A stretch of 64,000 nucleotides of DNA from an uncultured Clostridia bacterium (GTDB taxonomy: Bacteria; Bacillota; Clostridia; Christensenellales; UBA1242). The notes under the pieces were generated by a model, which was not told the origin of the DNA, searched no databases, and saw nothing but the letters and a program-made list of their open reading frames with translations. The stretch's first letter is position 1. The number at the start of each line of letters is the position of its first letter. The DNA lies in assembly GCA_930990975.1 (NCBI GenBank), contig CAKNRR010000003.1, forward strand, positions 114,723 to 178,722. Reading direction: 5' to 3'. Shown piece after piece: positions 10,318 to 17,565 of this stretch. The position numbers and the translations under genes were made by a program.

Positions 10318-11898
10318 ATGATACAAGCAACAAACATCTCTCTTGCTTTTGGTGGCAGAGTGCTTTATAGAGATGTAAACTTAAAATTCACAAAAGGAAA
10401 CTGCTATGGCATTATTGGCGCGAATGGTGCTGGAAAATCAACATTCCTTAAAATATTGACAGGAGAAATTGAACCTAACACAGGAGAAATATCTATCACC
10501 CCTGGCGAAAGAATGTCTGTCCTTGCTCAAAATCAAAATGCTTATGATGAAGAGACTGTCCTTGACACAGTGCTTCTTGGGCATAAAAAATTGATGGAAA
10601 TTCAAAAAGAAAAAGATGCTCTATATGCAAAACCAGATTTTAGCGAAGAAGACGGAATAAGAGCTGGAGAGCTTGAAACTGAGTTTGCTGAACTTGGCGG
10701 ATGGGAAGCTGAAAGCGAAGCAAAAACCCTTCTTCAAAACCTCGGAATAAGTGAATCTCTCTTTTATAATCTTATGAAAGATGTTGACCCAAAAGAAAAA
10801 GTCAAAGTCCTTTTAGCTCAAGCACTTTTTGGCAATCCTGACATTCTTGTCCTCGATGAACCAACAAACAACCTTGACTTCAAAACTGTAAGATGGCTTG
10901 AAGAATTTTTGCTAAATTTTGAAAACTGCGTCATTATCGTTTCTCACAATAGACACTTTTTAAACAAAGTTTGCACTCATATTTGCGATGTTGACTATGG
11001 AAAAATCAATATGTACATTGGAAACTATGATTTCTGGTATGAATCAAGTCAACTTATTTTAAGACAAATGAAAGACCAAAACAAGAAAGCTGAACAAAGA
11101 GCAAAAGAACTCAAAGAATTTATTGCCCGTTTCTCTGCAAATGCTTCAAAATCAAAACAAGCAACAAGCAGAAAAAAAGAGCTTGAAAGATTGACTATTG
11201 AAGACATCAAGCCTTCTTCAAGAAAATATCCTTATATCAACTTTGAATACACTCAAGAAATAGGTAAAGAAATTTTGAAAGTTGAAGGCTTAAGCAAGGC
11301 TGGAATGTTTAAAAAATTGAATTTCAACATTGAAAAAGGTCAAAAAGTCGCATTTTTTGCAAAAAATAGTCAAATTTTAACCACTTTATTCAATATTATC
11401 TTAGGAAAAGAACAACCAGATAGTGGAAATGTATTTATTGGAAAAACAATAAAAGCTACACTTTTGCCACAAAACAACAACGAATATTTTGAAAATAATA
11501 CAAGTTCTATTGTAGATTGGTTAAGACAATTTTCTAAAGACCAAAATGAAACATATATCAGAAGTTGGCTTGGCAGGATGCTGTTTACTGGTGAAGAAAA
11601 CTTGAAACCTGCAAATGTCTTGTCTGGTGGAGAAAGAGTGCGTTGCATGCTGGCTAAAATGATGCTCGAACAAGGCAACCTGCTTATCTTAGATGAACCA
11701 ACAAACCATCTTGACCTTGAAAGCATCACTGCATTAAATAAAGGCATGCAAAACTTCAAAGGCAACATCTTGTTTGCAACTCACGACCAAGAAATTATTG
11801 AAACTGTTGCAAATAGAATTATTGATATAATAAACGAAGACCACTATATTGACTTTACTGGGACCTATGAAGAATATATTGAAAAATATTCAAAATAA
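10318..11898 (+). CDS. ykpA: ABC-F family ATPase, YkpA/YbiT type
   Basis: A soluble tandem-ABC ATPase of 526 residues. ABC-F proteins act on the ribosome, as translation factors or protection factors, and do not transport. The first domain has Walker A GANGAGKST (about 34-42) and Walker B ILVLDEPTNNLD. A charged linker (about 240-300) contains ARFSANASKSKQATSRKK. The second domain has LSGGERVRCML and LLILDEPTNHLD. As I recall it, B. subtilis YkpA matches nearly throughout, including the degenerate second Walker A (here AKNSQILTT). The first signature is even weaker than in YkpA: DPKEKVKVLLAQ replaces the SGGEK-like motif. It has its own consensus promoter and good ribosome binding site and stands alone. 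The length is typical of the family. An antibiotic-resistance role is possible but not indicated. Confidence 0.93.
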   Translation: MIQATNISLAFGGRVLYRDVNLKFTKGNCYGIIGANGAGKSTFLKILTGEIEPNTGEISITPGERMSVLAQNQNAYDEETVLDTVLLGHKKLMEIQKEKDALYAKPDFSEEDGIRAGELETEFAELGGWEAESEAKTLLQNLGISESLFYNLMKDVDPKEKVKVLLAQALFGNPDILVLDEPTNNLDFKTVRWLEEFLLNFENCVIIVSHNRHFLNKVCTHICDVDYGKINMYIGNYDFWYESSQLILRQMKDQNKKAEQRAKELKEFIARFSANASKSKQATSRKKELERLTIEDIKPSSRKYPYINFEYTQEIGKEILKVEGLSKAGMFKKLNFNIEKGQKVAFFAKNSQILTTLFNIILGKEQPDSGNVFIGKTIKATLLPQNNNEYFENNTSSIVDWLRQFSKDQNETYIRSWLGRMLFTGEENLKPANVLSGGERVRCMLAKMMLEQGNLLILDEPTNHLDLESITALNKGMQNFKGNILFATHDQEIIETVANRIIDIINEDHYIDFTGTYEEYIEKYSK

Positions 11899-11910
11899 AT
11901 CAAAAATTAA

Positions 11911-11980
11911 AAAAATACAGGATTTAATGCGTTTTAAGAGTAAAAACTATTAAAAATAATGTAAATATCCTGTATTTTTT
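11911..11980 (+). terminator. Inverted repeat with T-run after ykpA
   Basis: A left arm AAAAATACAGGAT (11911-11923) pairs with ATCCTGTATTTTT (11967-11979) and runs into T residues. The loop is unusually long, about 43 bases, but itself AT-rich. It probably terminates ykpA. Confidence 0.6.
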
Positions 11981-12214
11981 ATATCGTCATAAGTCAACTT
12001 TCCTTCCCTGCCATCTATATCATAAAAAACAAAGTCACATTAAATCGTAACATTTTTTTGTTAGCAATATTATGAACTGCACAGTGCTTAAATCCGTTTG
12101 AATTTTTTTATTCTATAACAAATAAATTTGAACTCATAAGTAAATTTCAACATCACACATAAACTTCAACATCACAAAGTTTGCATTATGATAAAAAAGA
12201 GAGTATAACACAAA
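11981..12214. other. Intergenic stretch with a 19-base tandem repeat
   Basis: No gene seen between the convergent ykpA and the 12268 gene. Two copies of a unit AAA(T/C)TTCAACATCACA lie at 12142-12157 and 12161-12176. Nothing else recognisable. Confidence 0.4.
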
Positions 12215-12250
12215 CAAAAAAAGCGAGAAAACAATCTCCTCGCCTTTTTT
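12215..12250 (-). terminator. Terminator of the RyR-like gene
   Basis: On the minus strand GGCGAG pairs with CTCGC around a short loop, flanked by A and T runs. It lies 18 bases beyond the stop codon of the gene at 12268. Confidence 0.75.
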
Positions 12251-12267
12251 ATTTTTTAGGTTCTTAT

Positions 12268-12762
12268 TTAAGAATTTTCGCGATCTTCTTCTATTTCCTT
12301 CAACATCTCTTGGTATGCTTCAATCCCTATGTCATATTGAACAAGGTCTTTATCCTGTTCATCTTCTGGCAAATCAATAAAATCTTTTCCAAGTATTGGA
12401 TCGCTTTTTGCCCATGAATTTCTTTTAAGCCATTCATCGTGAATAATTGTTCCAATTTCATCTCTTGAATAAAGTTTTTTAGATTCAATTATCTCTGCAA
12501 CAACTTTACCTGCAGCCTTGTTTTCAGCTTGCCAATCTGGGCTTAATTTTTCATAAGGTGTGTTTGCAATATCAATTTCAACAAAGTGATGATCATCCAA
12601 TCTGAGATATGGTGGAAGATTTCTTACATCTAATCCTGCAACAAATTTCTTATCTGTTACCTTTTTCCATCTTGGTTCATAAGTTCCATCTGCTTTTTTT
12701 CTTGTTTCTCTCCATTCTTCATGAAGTCTAGCTGCTATTCTTGTCCCTAAATCCATTTCCAT
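12268..12762 (-). CDS. Hypothetical protein with two RyR-like halves
   Basis: A 164-residue soluble, acidic protein with no signal peptide. I do not recognise a named family with certainty. Two segments look alike: IAARLHEEW followed later by DIANTPYEKLSPDWQAEN (first half), and IGTIIHDEW followed by DFIDLPEDEQDKDLVQYD (second half). The pattern of Ile-His-x-x-Trp and then an acidic Leu-Pro segment resembles the RyR repeat (ryanodine-receptor-type domain), which occurs in bacteria with unknown ligand. The start ATG at 12762 has AAGGAGG upstream at a long 12-base spacing; an in-frame ATG at 12756 is an alternative. It has its own promoter and terminator, so it is monocistronic. Domain assignment is inference. 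Confidence 0.75.
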   Translation of the reverse strand: MEMDLGTRIAARLHEEWRETRKKADGTYEPRWKKVTDKKFVAGLDVRNLPPYLRLDDHHFVEIDIANTPYEKLSPDWQAENKAAGKVVAEIIESKKLYSRDEIGTIIHDEWLKRNSWAKSDPILGKDFIDLPEDEQDKDLVQYDIGIEAYQEMLKEIEEDRENS

Positions 12763-12788
12763 AATATACTATATCCTCCTTATGTTTT

Positions 12789-12817
12789 ATTATATCATAC
12801 TATTTTTAAAATTTCAA
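12789..12817 (-). promoter_or_regulatory. Promoter of the RyR-like gene
   Basis: Minus-strand TTGAAA (12817-12812), 17-base spacer, TATAAT (12794-12789), upstream of the AAGGAGG site and the ATG at 12762. Confidence 0.75.
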
Positions 12818-12826
12818 GTTAAAATT

Positions 12827-13705
12827 CTATAATTCCCTAAATTTTTCATTAAGATTCAGTATCTGTTTCAAAAATTCCTTATCATGACTATATTGAAAAA
12901 TCAATTGTCCTTCATTATAACTGTTACATCTTATCTTTTTCGCATCTACACCTATTTGTAAATTTTTTACAGCATGCAAAACTCGCAACATCATCTTCTT
13001 TGAATCTTCATCATGGACATAAGTTTCTACATCTCTTCCCCATCTTTCTTGTTGATCTTTATTAAGAATTTCTTTTCCCATGCTAATAAGTTTTGTTTTA
13101 TCAATTTCTTTTTCGCAATTTCTCATTTCTCTTAAGTTATTATAAACATAACACTCTTCCAACTCTTTTTTGTCTTGCTTTGACATGCCATAATATTTTG
13201 CGTAAATAGTGTCTAAATTATCAATTCTTGTGAAAAATATTCTATCCTTTATTTTAAAAGCTATATTATTTTCTTTTTGTTGTTCATCATTAAACTCTTT
13301 TAAAAATTGTTTAAATGTGCCTTCAAATTCTTTAATATGAGCATTGAGCATAGTCAAAGCATTCTTATAACAGCGATTTACTCTATTATCTCGGCTTAAC
13401 CCTTGCCCAAAATTAAACATATGATATATTGCCTTTTCTGCAATTTCTAAACTTGTCTTTTTGGCTTCGCTTGGAAGTTGGTTAAAAAATGCGTGTTTTA
13501 CATCTACTTCCCATTGTCCCTCATTGAATCTGTATATCAATGGAATGAATTGCAACTCACTTTCAAGCATATTATCAAGTTCTTTAATCAACTTTTTATC
13601 CTGTATTGACTCCCAAATAGGTTCATTGTCTAAAATCTCTCTCAAACCTTGTTTCCAGTCTTCATATTCTTGAAAAGCGACATTTTCCAATAAATAATTT
13701 TTCAT
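12827..13705 (-). CDS. Hypothetical cytoplasmic protein, 292 residues
   Basis: Not recognised. I chose the ATG at 13705 because AAAGGGGATAGT precedes it; the frame could extend eight codons further upstream but that start has no ribosome binding site. The protein is charged and appears mostly helical, with no membrane segment and no cysteine cluster or catalytic signature that I can see. Its own consensus-like promoter (13729-13757) lies upstream. The next gene leftwards (12762) has a separate promoter, so the two are probably not an obligate operon. No function can be offered. Confidence 0.75.
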   Translation of the reverse strand: MKNYLLENVAFQEYEDWKQGLREILDNEPIWESIQDKKLIKELDNMLESELQFIPLIYRFNEGQWEVDVKHAFFNQLPSEAKKTSLEIAEKAIYHMFNFGQGLSRDNRVNRCYKNALTMLNAHIKEFEGTFKQFLKEFNDEQQKENNIAFKIKDRIFFTRIDNLDTIYAKYYGMSKQDKKELEECYVYNNLREMRNCEKEIDKTKLISMGKEILNKDQQERWGRDVETYVHDEDSKKMMLRVLHAVKNLQIGVDAKKIRCNSYNEGQLIFQYSHDKEFLKQILNLNEKFREL

Positions 13706-13728
13706 ACTATCCCCTTTAACAGTATTCA

Positions 13729-13757
13729 ATTATATATTATTTATGAACAATAGTCAA
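13729..13757 (-). promoter_or_regulatory. Promoter of the 292-residue hypothetical gene
   Basis: Minus-strand TTGACT (13757-13752), 17-base spacer, TATAAT (13734-13729). Confidence 0.78.
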
Positions 13758-13841
13758 TATACAAACAAAAACAAAATCATCAATTTTAAGTGAAATAAGC
13801 TTAATATCCATAAAATAATATTAACATTCCTTTATTTTTTA

Positions 13842-13870
13842 TTGACTTTTGAATTTATTATAACTATACT
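13842..13870 (+). promoter_or_regulatory. Promoter of the glycine T-box leader
   Basis: TTGACT (13842-13847), 17-base spacer, TATACT (13865-13870). Transcription should start near 13877, at the 5' edge of the T-box leader of glyS. Confidence 0.78.
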
Positions 13871-13876
13871 TATACC

Positions 13877-14150
13877 ATCAGAAGTTTCTTAAATGCAATA
13901 TTTTTTTACATAGAGCATAACTCTGATTAAACCAAAGGAAGCATTTGTTTGATATAAAAAACTGATAACAGACAAAAGCAAACTTCAGCTTCCAAACAAC
14001 CTTTTGCGTAGACGGAATTGGCAACTCCTGAGCAAACGCTTGTCGGCGTAAAGATATAATAAAGGTATTTAACACTTGTTAAATATAAATTAGGGTGGAA
14101 CAGCGAATGATAAAGGTCGCCCCTATGCTTAAGGCATAGAGGCTTTTTTT
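13877..14150 (+). promoter_or_regulatory. T-box riboswitch controlling glyS
   Basis: The leader senses uncharged tRNA-Gly and allows readthrough into glyS. Visible parts: a T-box AGGGTGGAACAGCG (14092-14105), then a terminator hairpin GCCCCTATGC/GCATAGAGGC with seven T (14119-14150). The segment GGAATTGGCAACTCCTGAGC (14014-14033) fits the specifier-loop side of Stem I, with GGC (14020-14022) as the likely glycine specifier. The bulge reads TGGA, which would pair with a UCCA tRNA end, as expected for bacterial tRNA-Gly with U73. The specifier assignment is by eye; the T-box and terminator are clear. Confidence 0.88.
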
Positions 14151-14298
14151 ATTAAAATGCCAAGCTTGATTTTTTTGAGTAACTGACAATAATAAGGCTT
14201 AAAAAACTTTATAAAGGAAACAAGCTTAACAAACTTACTCAAAACTTCATCCAAAAATTTCTATTATATTAATTTAAATTTTTTAAAGGAGCAAAATT

Positions 14299-15675
14299 AT
14301 GACAACAAAATTAACTATGGATAAAATTGTAAATTTATGTAAAAATAGAGGTTTTGTATTCCCTGGAAGTGAAATCTATGGTGGTTTCGCAAACACTTGG
14401 GATTTTGGACCTGTTGGCGTTGAACTTAAAAACAATGTGAAAAGAGCATGGTGGAAAAGATTTGTTCAAGAATCACCAAATACTTATGGTGTGGACGCAT
14501 CAATTCTTATGAATCCAAGAGTTTGGGAAGCAAGTGGACATGTTGCAAGCTTTGGAGATCCAAAAATGGATTGCAAAAAATGCAAACAAAGATTTCGTGC
14601 TGACACATTAATAGAGAGCCACAGCAAAGGTTCAGTTTCTGCAGAAGCAATGACAAATGAACAACTTGAAGCTTATATAAATGAACATCATTTGACCTGC
14701 CCTCATTGTGGCGGTTTTGATTGGACACCAATTCGTAAATTCAATCCTATGTTTATCACTTCAAGAGGAACTTTAGAGGAAGATGCTGACAAAGTTTATC
14801 TTCGTCCTGAAACTTGCCAAGGAGAATATGTCAACTTTTTGAATGTTCAAAGAACAGCAAGAGCCAAGGTGCCTTTTGCAATTGCACAAATCGGAAAATC
14901 TTTCCGTAACGAGATTACACCAGGCAATTTCTTGTTTAGAACCATTGAATTTGAGCAAATGGAGCTTCAAATGTTTTGCAAAGAAAGCGATTCAATGAAT
15001 ATCTATGAAGATTATAAATCAAAAGCTCTTAAATTTGTTGAAGATTTGGGATTGAAATCAGAGAATTTGCGCTTCCATGACCACGACAAGCTTGCTCACT
15101 ATGCTAAAGCTGCTTGTGATATTCAATACAACTTCCCTATCGGCTGGCAAGAACTTAACGGAATCCATCACAGAGGCACTTGGGATCTTTCAAGACATCA
15201 AGAATATTCTGGCAAAAACATGACTTATGTTGATCCATTCACAAACGAAAAATTCTTGCCAAATGTTATTGAATATTCTATCGGTGCTGATAGACTCACC
15301 CTTGCCCTTCTTTGTCAAGCTTATGATGAAGAACAACTTGAAAATGGCGAAACAAGAGTTGTTATGCATCTTCATCCAGCAATAGCACCTTATAAAGTAG
15401 CAGTGCTTCCATTGCAAAAGAATTTGAATGACAAGGCAAAAGAGGTTTATTCACTTCTTTCTAAAGAGTTTATGTGCGACTATGACGAAGCAGGCTCTAT
15501 TGGCAAACGCTACCGCAGACAAGATGAAATCGGAACACCTTTCTGTGTTACAATTGACTTTGACACTCTTGAAAATGATACTGTTACTATTCGCGACAGA
15601 GATAGCATGGAGCAAATAAGGCTTAATGTAAATGAACTTGTCGCATACATTGCAAATAGAATCAAATTTAACTAA
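14299..15675 (+). CDS. glyS: Glycyl-tRNA synthetase, dimeric (eukaryote-like) type
   Basis: Charges tRNA-Gly with glycine; class II synthetase of the single-chain alpha2 type rather than the GlyQ/GlyS alpha-beta type. The 458 residues match the family, starting with DKIVNLCKNRGFVFPGSEIY. A zinc-ribbon-like insert has Cys pairs at 92/95 and 134/137. Motif 2 is FRNEITPGNFLFRTIEFEQ (about 202-220), and motif 3 is GADRLTLAL (about 329). The C-terminal anticodon-binding domain begins near 360 (LHPAIAPYKVAVLPL). The start is set by AAAGGAG ten bases upstream. It is controlled by the T-box leader and followed by a terminator, so it is monocistronic. A tRNA-Gly gene sits at the far right edge of the window. 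Confidence 0.97.
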   Translation: MTTKLTMDKIVNLCKNRGFVFPGSEIYGGFANTWDFGPVGVELKNNVKRAWWKRFVQESPNTYGVDASILMNPRVWEASGHVASFGDPKMDCKKCKQRFRADTLIESHSKGSVSAEAMTNEQLEAYINEHHLTCPHCGGFDWTPIRKFNPMFITSRGTLEEDADKVYLRPETCQGEYVNFLNVQRTARAKVPFAIAQIGKSFRNEITPGNFLFRTIEFEQMELQMFCKESDSMNIYEDYKSKALKFVEDLGLKSENLRFHDHDKLAHYAKAACDIQYNFPIGWQELNGIHHRGTWDLSRHQEYSGKNMTYVDPFTNEKFLPNVIEYSIGADRLTLALLCQAYDEEQLENGETRVVMHLHPAIAPYKVAVLPLQKNLNDKAKEVYSLLSKEFMCDYDEAGSIGKRYRRQDEIGTPFCVTIDFDTLENDTVTIRDRDSMEQIRLNVNELVAYIANRIKFN

Positions 15676-15698
15676 ATTATCTAAGCCAATCGCGTAAT

Positions 15699-15735
15699 AA
15701 AAAACACCACTTAATGAAAAAGTGATGTTTTTTAT
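15699..15735. terminator. Bidirectional terminator between glyS and yugP
   Basis: AAAAAACACCACTT (15699-15712) pairs with AAGTGATGTTTTTT (15720-15733) with one mismatch. A/T runs on both sides suit both convergent genes. Confidence 0.75.
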
Positions 15736-15789
15736 TTTATCAATTTTCTATTTTATTAAATTCCCACTTTATAGTTCTTCTATTTCAAA

Positions 15790-16509
15790 TCAATCTCGTT
15801 TTGTAACCATAAGCATCATAAACAAGAATCTTGCAAAATATGCAAGTGACACAAGAAGTGAAGCAACATAAGTTAATGCTGCGGCATTCAAAACTTTATC
15901 TGTGGCATGTATTTCTTCATCACTATTACAGCCCAAGTCAAGCATAAGTTTTTTTGCCCTTGAGGAGGCATTTATTTCAACAGGCAAGGTCGCTAAATTT
16001 GCTATAACCGCAACGCCATAAATTGCAACTGAAACATAGATGATGACCATGCCCGCAATACCAAGCAAAAATATTTGCAAAAGTATTCCAAGTATCAATA
16101 GTGGCATCAACATGCTTGAAACTATATTGCTTATCTTTACAACCGCTTGTCTTATTTTAAAAGGTGCATACCCTTCTGCATGTTGAAGAGCATGACCAAA
16201 CTCATGCGCAACAATAGCTTGTGATGCAATTGACTTGCTTGAATAATTGCTTTGTGAAATATTTATACTATTATCCCTTGGATCATAATGGTCAGACAAA
16301 TGCCCACCACACATCCTTACTGTCAAATTCATGTTGTTGTCATTTGATAGTTTTTGAGCAAGTTCCGCTCCTGTCATATCAAGTGAAGAAAGTTTATCAT
16401 TATATTCATTAAAAGCACTGTTAACTCTTACTTGTGCAACCAATGCTATAATAATCGCCAATATAATCACAATACCAGAAATTATATATCCAATAACATA
16501 AGCATCCAT
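15790..16509 (-). CDS. yugP: YugP-type membrane zinc metallopeptidase
   Basis: An integral membrane protein of 239 residues from the neutral zinc peptidase family typified by B. subtilis YugP; the physiological substrate is not established. An N-terminal membrane helix (about 6-26) precedes the conserved LSDHYDPRDNSINIS stretch. The zinc-binding AHEFGHALQH has His102, Glu103 and His106. Two to three further hydrophobic segments follow, then the conserved LPVEINASSRAKKLM and the terminal ALTYVASLL region. The ATG at 16509 has GGAGAAAAA in front. A diverged paralogue lies just upstream on the same strand, separated by an AT repeat. The family match is good along the full length. Confidence 0.92.
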   Translation of the reverse strand: MDAYVIGYIISGIVIILAIIIALVAQVRVNSAFNEYNDKLSSLDMTGAELAQKLSNDNNMNLTVRMCGGHLSDHYDPRDNSINISQSNYSSKSIASQAIVAHEFGHALQHAEGYAPFKIRQAVVKISNIVSSMLMPLLILGILLQIFLLGIAGMVIIYVSVAIYGVAVIANLATLPVEINASSRAKKLMLDLGCNSDEEIHATDKVLNAAALTYVASLLVSLAYFARFLFMMLMVTKRD

Positions 16510-16640
16510 TTTTTCTCCTATAATTCTCTTAATAAATTACAAAAATATTAATTATAAACTATTTTTTAATTTATTTTCTAATTTATTTTATTTTAAATTT
16601 ATATTTTTATTATTTATTTGCGTATTTTATTATTTTTTTT

Positions 16641-16731
16641 ATTTATTTTATTTTTTATAATTATTTTTTTATTTATTTTATTTTTTATAATTATTTTTTT
16701 TATTTATTTTATTTTTTATAATTATTTTTTT
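16641..16731. repeat. AT-only tandem repeat, 30-base period, three copies
   Basis: Three near-identical units at 16641-16670, 16671-16700 and 16701-16731 (the last with one extra T), all A/T. The repeat sits between the two YugP-like genes within a nearly GC-free spacer (16545-16763). It may be slippage-prone. Confidence 0.8.
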
Positions 16732-16763
16732 ATTTTTTGTCTATTTTTTAATATTCTTATATT

Positions 16764-17489
16764 TTAATTAAAAAGTTGTCCTTTCTTTGACATTGCGGTC
16801 CAACCAAGTATTATTTTTAAGAAATCCGCCCAATAAGTCATTCGTGCATCTTTTAAAAGTTTTTTTGCTTGTCGCAATTCATTATCCGTAAAAAACTCTT
16901 CAAGTAAAACTATTGCCCGCCTAGAAGCATCCTTTTCTATAGATATGGTCAATAATTTCAAGACAAGGGCAAGTATAAAAATCCCAACACCAACGCCTAT
17001 CAAAATCAACCCTATTGTAAGAAGCATCTCTTCTAAGAAAAGCCCCAAAACCAACAATACAATTCCAATTATGAAAGAAGGTGCAAGCAAAAAGCCTAAT
17101 ATTCTGCCTAATCTACGCATAAAAAGCAGTCTTTTTAATGTTTTCCCTTCCTTATCTTGCAAAGCGTGCCCTAATTCATGGGCTATAACGGTAAACGAAG
17201 CAAGTGAACTGTTTCTTATTGAACTTGTTGATAAAAACAATTTTTTATTGCTGTAGGCATCTCCTGCAAGTTGAGAAATTTGTACAATTTCTAAGCTGTC
17301 TGAAAACTTTTCTTGATTTACATAGTTTATAAAATCCAATGTTGATATTTTGCTGTTTATAGGTTTGGTGTTTAAATCATTGTATGTTTGCATGAATTTG
17401 TCGTAGGAATAGTTTGCTATCGCCAATAAAAAGCATAGCAATATAACAAACGCTATAACTGCAATAATTATAATCCATGTTGTATCCAT
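16764..17489 (-). CDS. Diverged YugP-like zinc metallopeptidase
   Basis: A 241-residue membrane protein that is a distant paralogue of the neighbouring YugP gene. The shared plan is an N-terminal helix (about 5-25), the zinc motif AHELGHALQD with His104, Glu105 and His108, a long hydrophobic pair (about 125-180), and a downstream segment TISIEKDASRRAIVLLEE matching the family's conserved Glu/Ala/Ser-Arg region. The upstream LSDHYDP signature of true YugP is absent, so the substrate or exosite may differ. There is no Shine-Dalgarno sequence before the ATG at 17489; instead a promoter -10 box ends six bases upstream, suggesting a leaderless mRNA. Confidence 0.85.
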   Translation of the reverse strand: MDTTWIIIIAVIAFVILLCFLLAIANYSYDKFMQTYNDLNTKPINSKISTLDFINYVNQEKFSDSLEIVQISQLAGDAYSNKKLFLSTSSIRNSSLASFTVIAHELGHALQDKEGKTLKRLLFMRRLGRILGFLLAPSFIIGIVLLVLGLFLEEMLLTIGLILIGVGVGIFILALVLKLLTISIEKDASRRAIVLLEEFFTDNELRQAKKLLKDARMTYWADFLKIILGWTAMSKKGQLFN

Positions 17490-17495
17490 ATTCTT

Positions 17496-17524
17496 ATTTT
17501 AACTATTTTAACAATAAATTGCAA
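17496..17524 (-). promoter_or_regulatory. Promoter predicted to give a leaderless mRNA (second YugP gene)
   Basis: Minus-strand TTGCAA (17524-17519), 17-base spacer, TAAAAT (17501-17496), then exactly six bases AAGAAT and the ATG. The usual start point falls on the ATG itself, and there is no ribosome binding site. Confidence 0.65.
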
Positions 17525-17565
17525 ATAAATATCTTATTTTTCAATGTTCTATATAAATTTGCTTT

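Noticed and set aside
10750..11380. Degenerate ABC signature and second Walker A in the ABC-F protein as signs of inactivation
   Set aside because: B. subtilis YkpA, as I recall it, shows similar degeneration at both places; this is a subfamily trait with only slight further drift.
12181..12417. Plus-strand frame of 78 codons
   Set aside because: It covers a terminator and then the antisense of the RyR-like gene; low-complexity Phe/Tyr-rich translation and no ribosome binding site.
13878..14075. Minus-strand frame of 65 codons
   Set aside because: It lies inside the T-box leader of glyS, whose T-box and terminator are clear.
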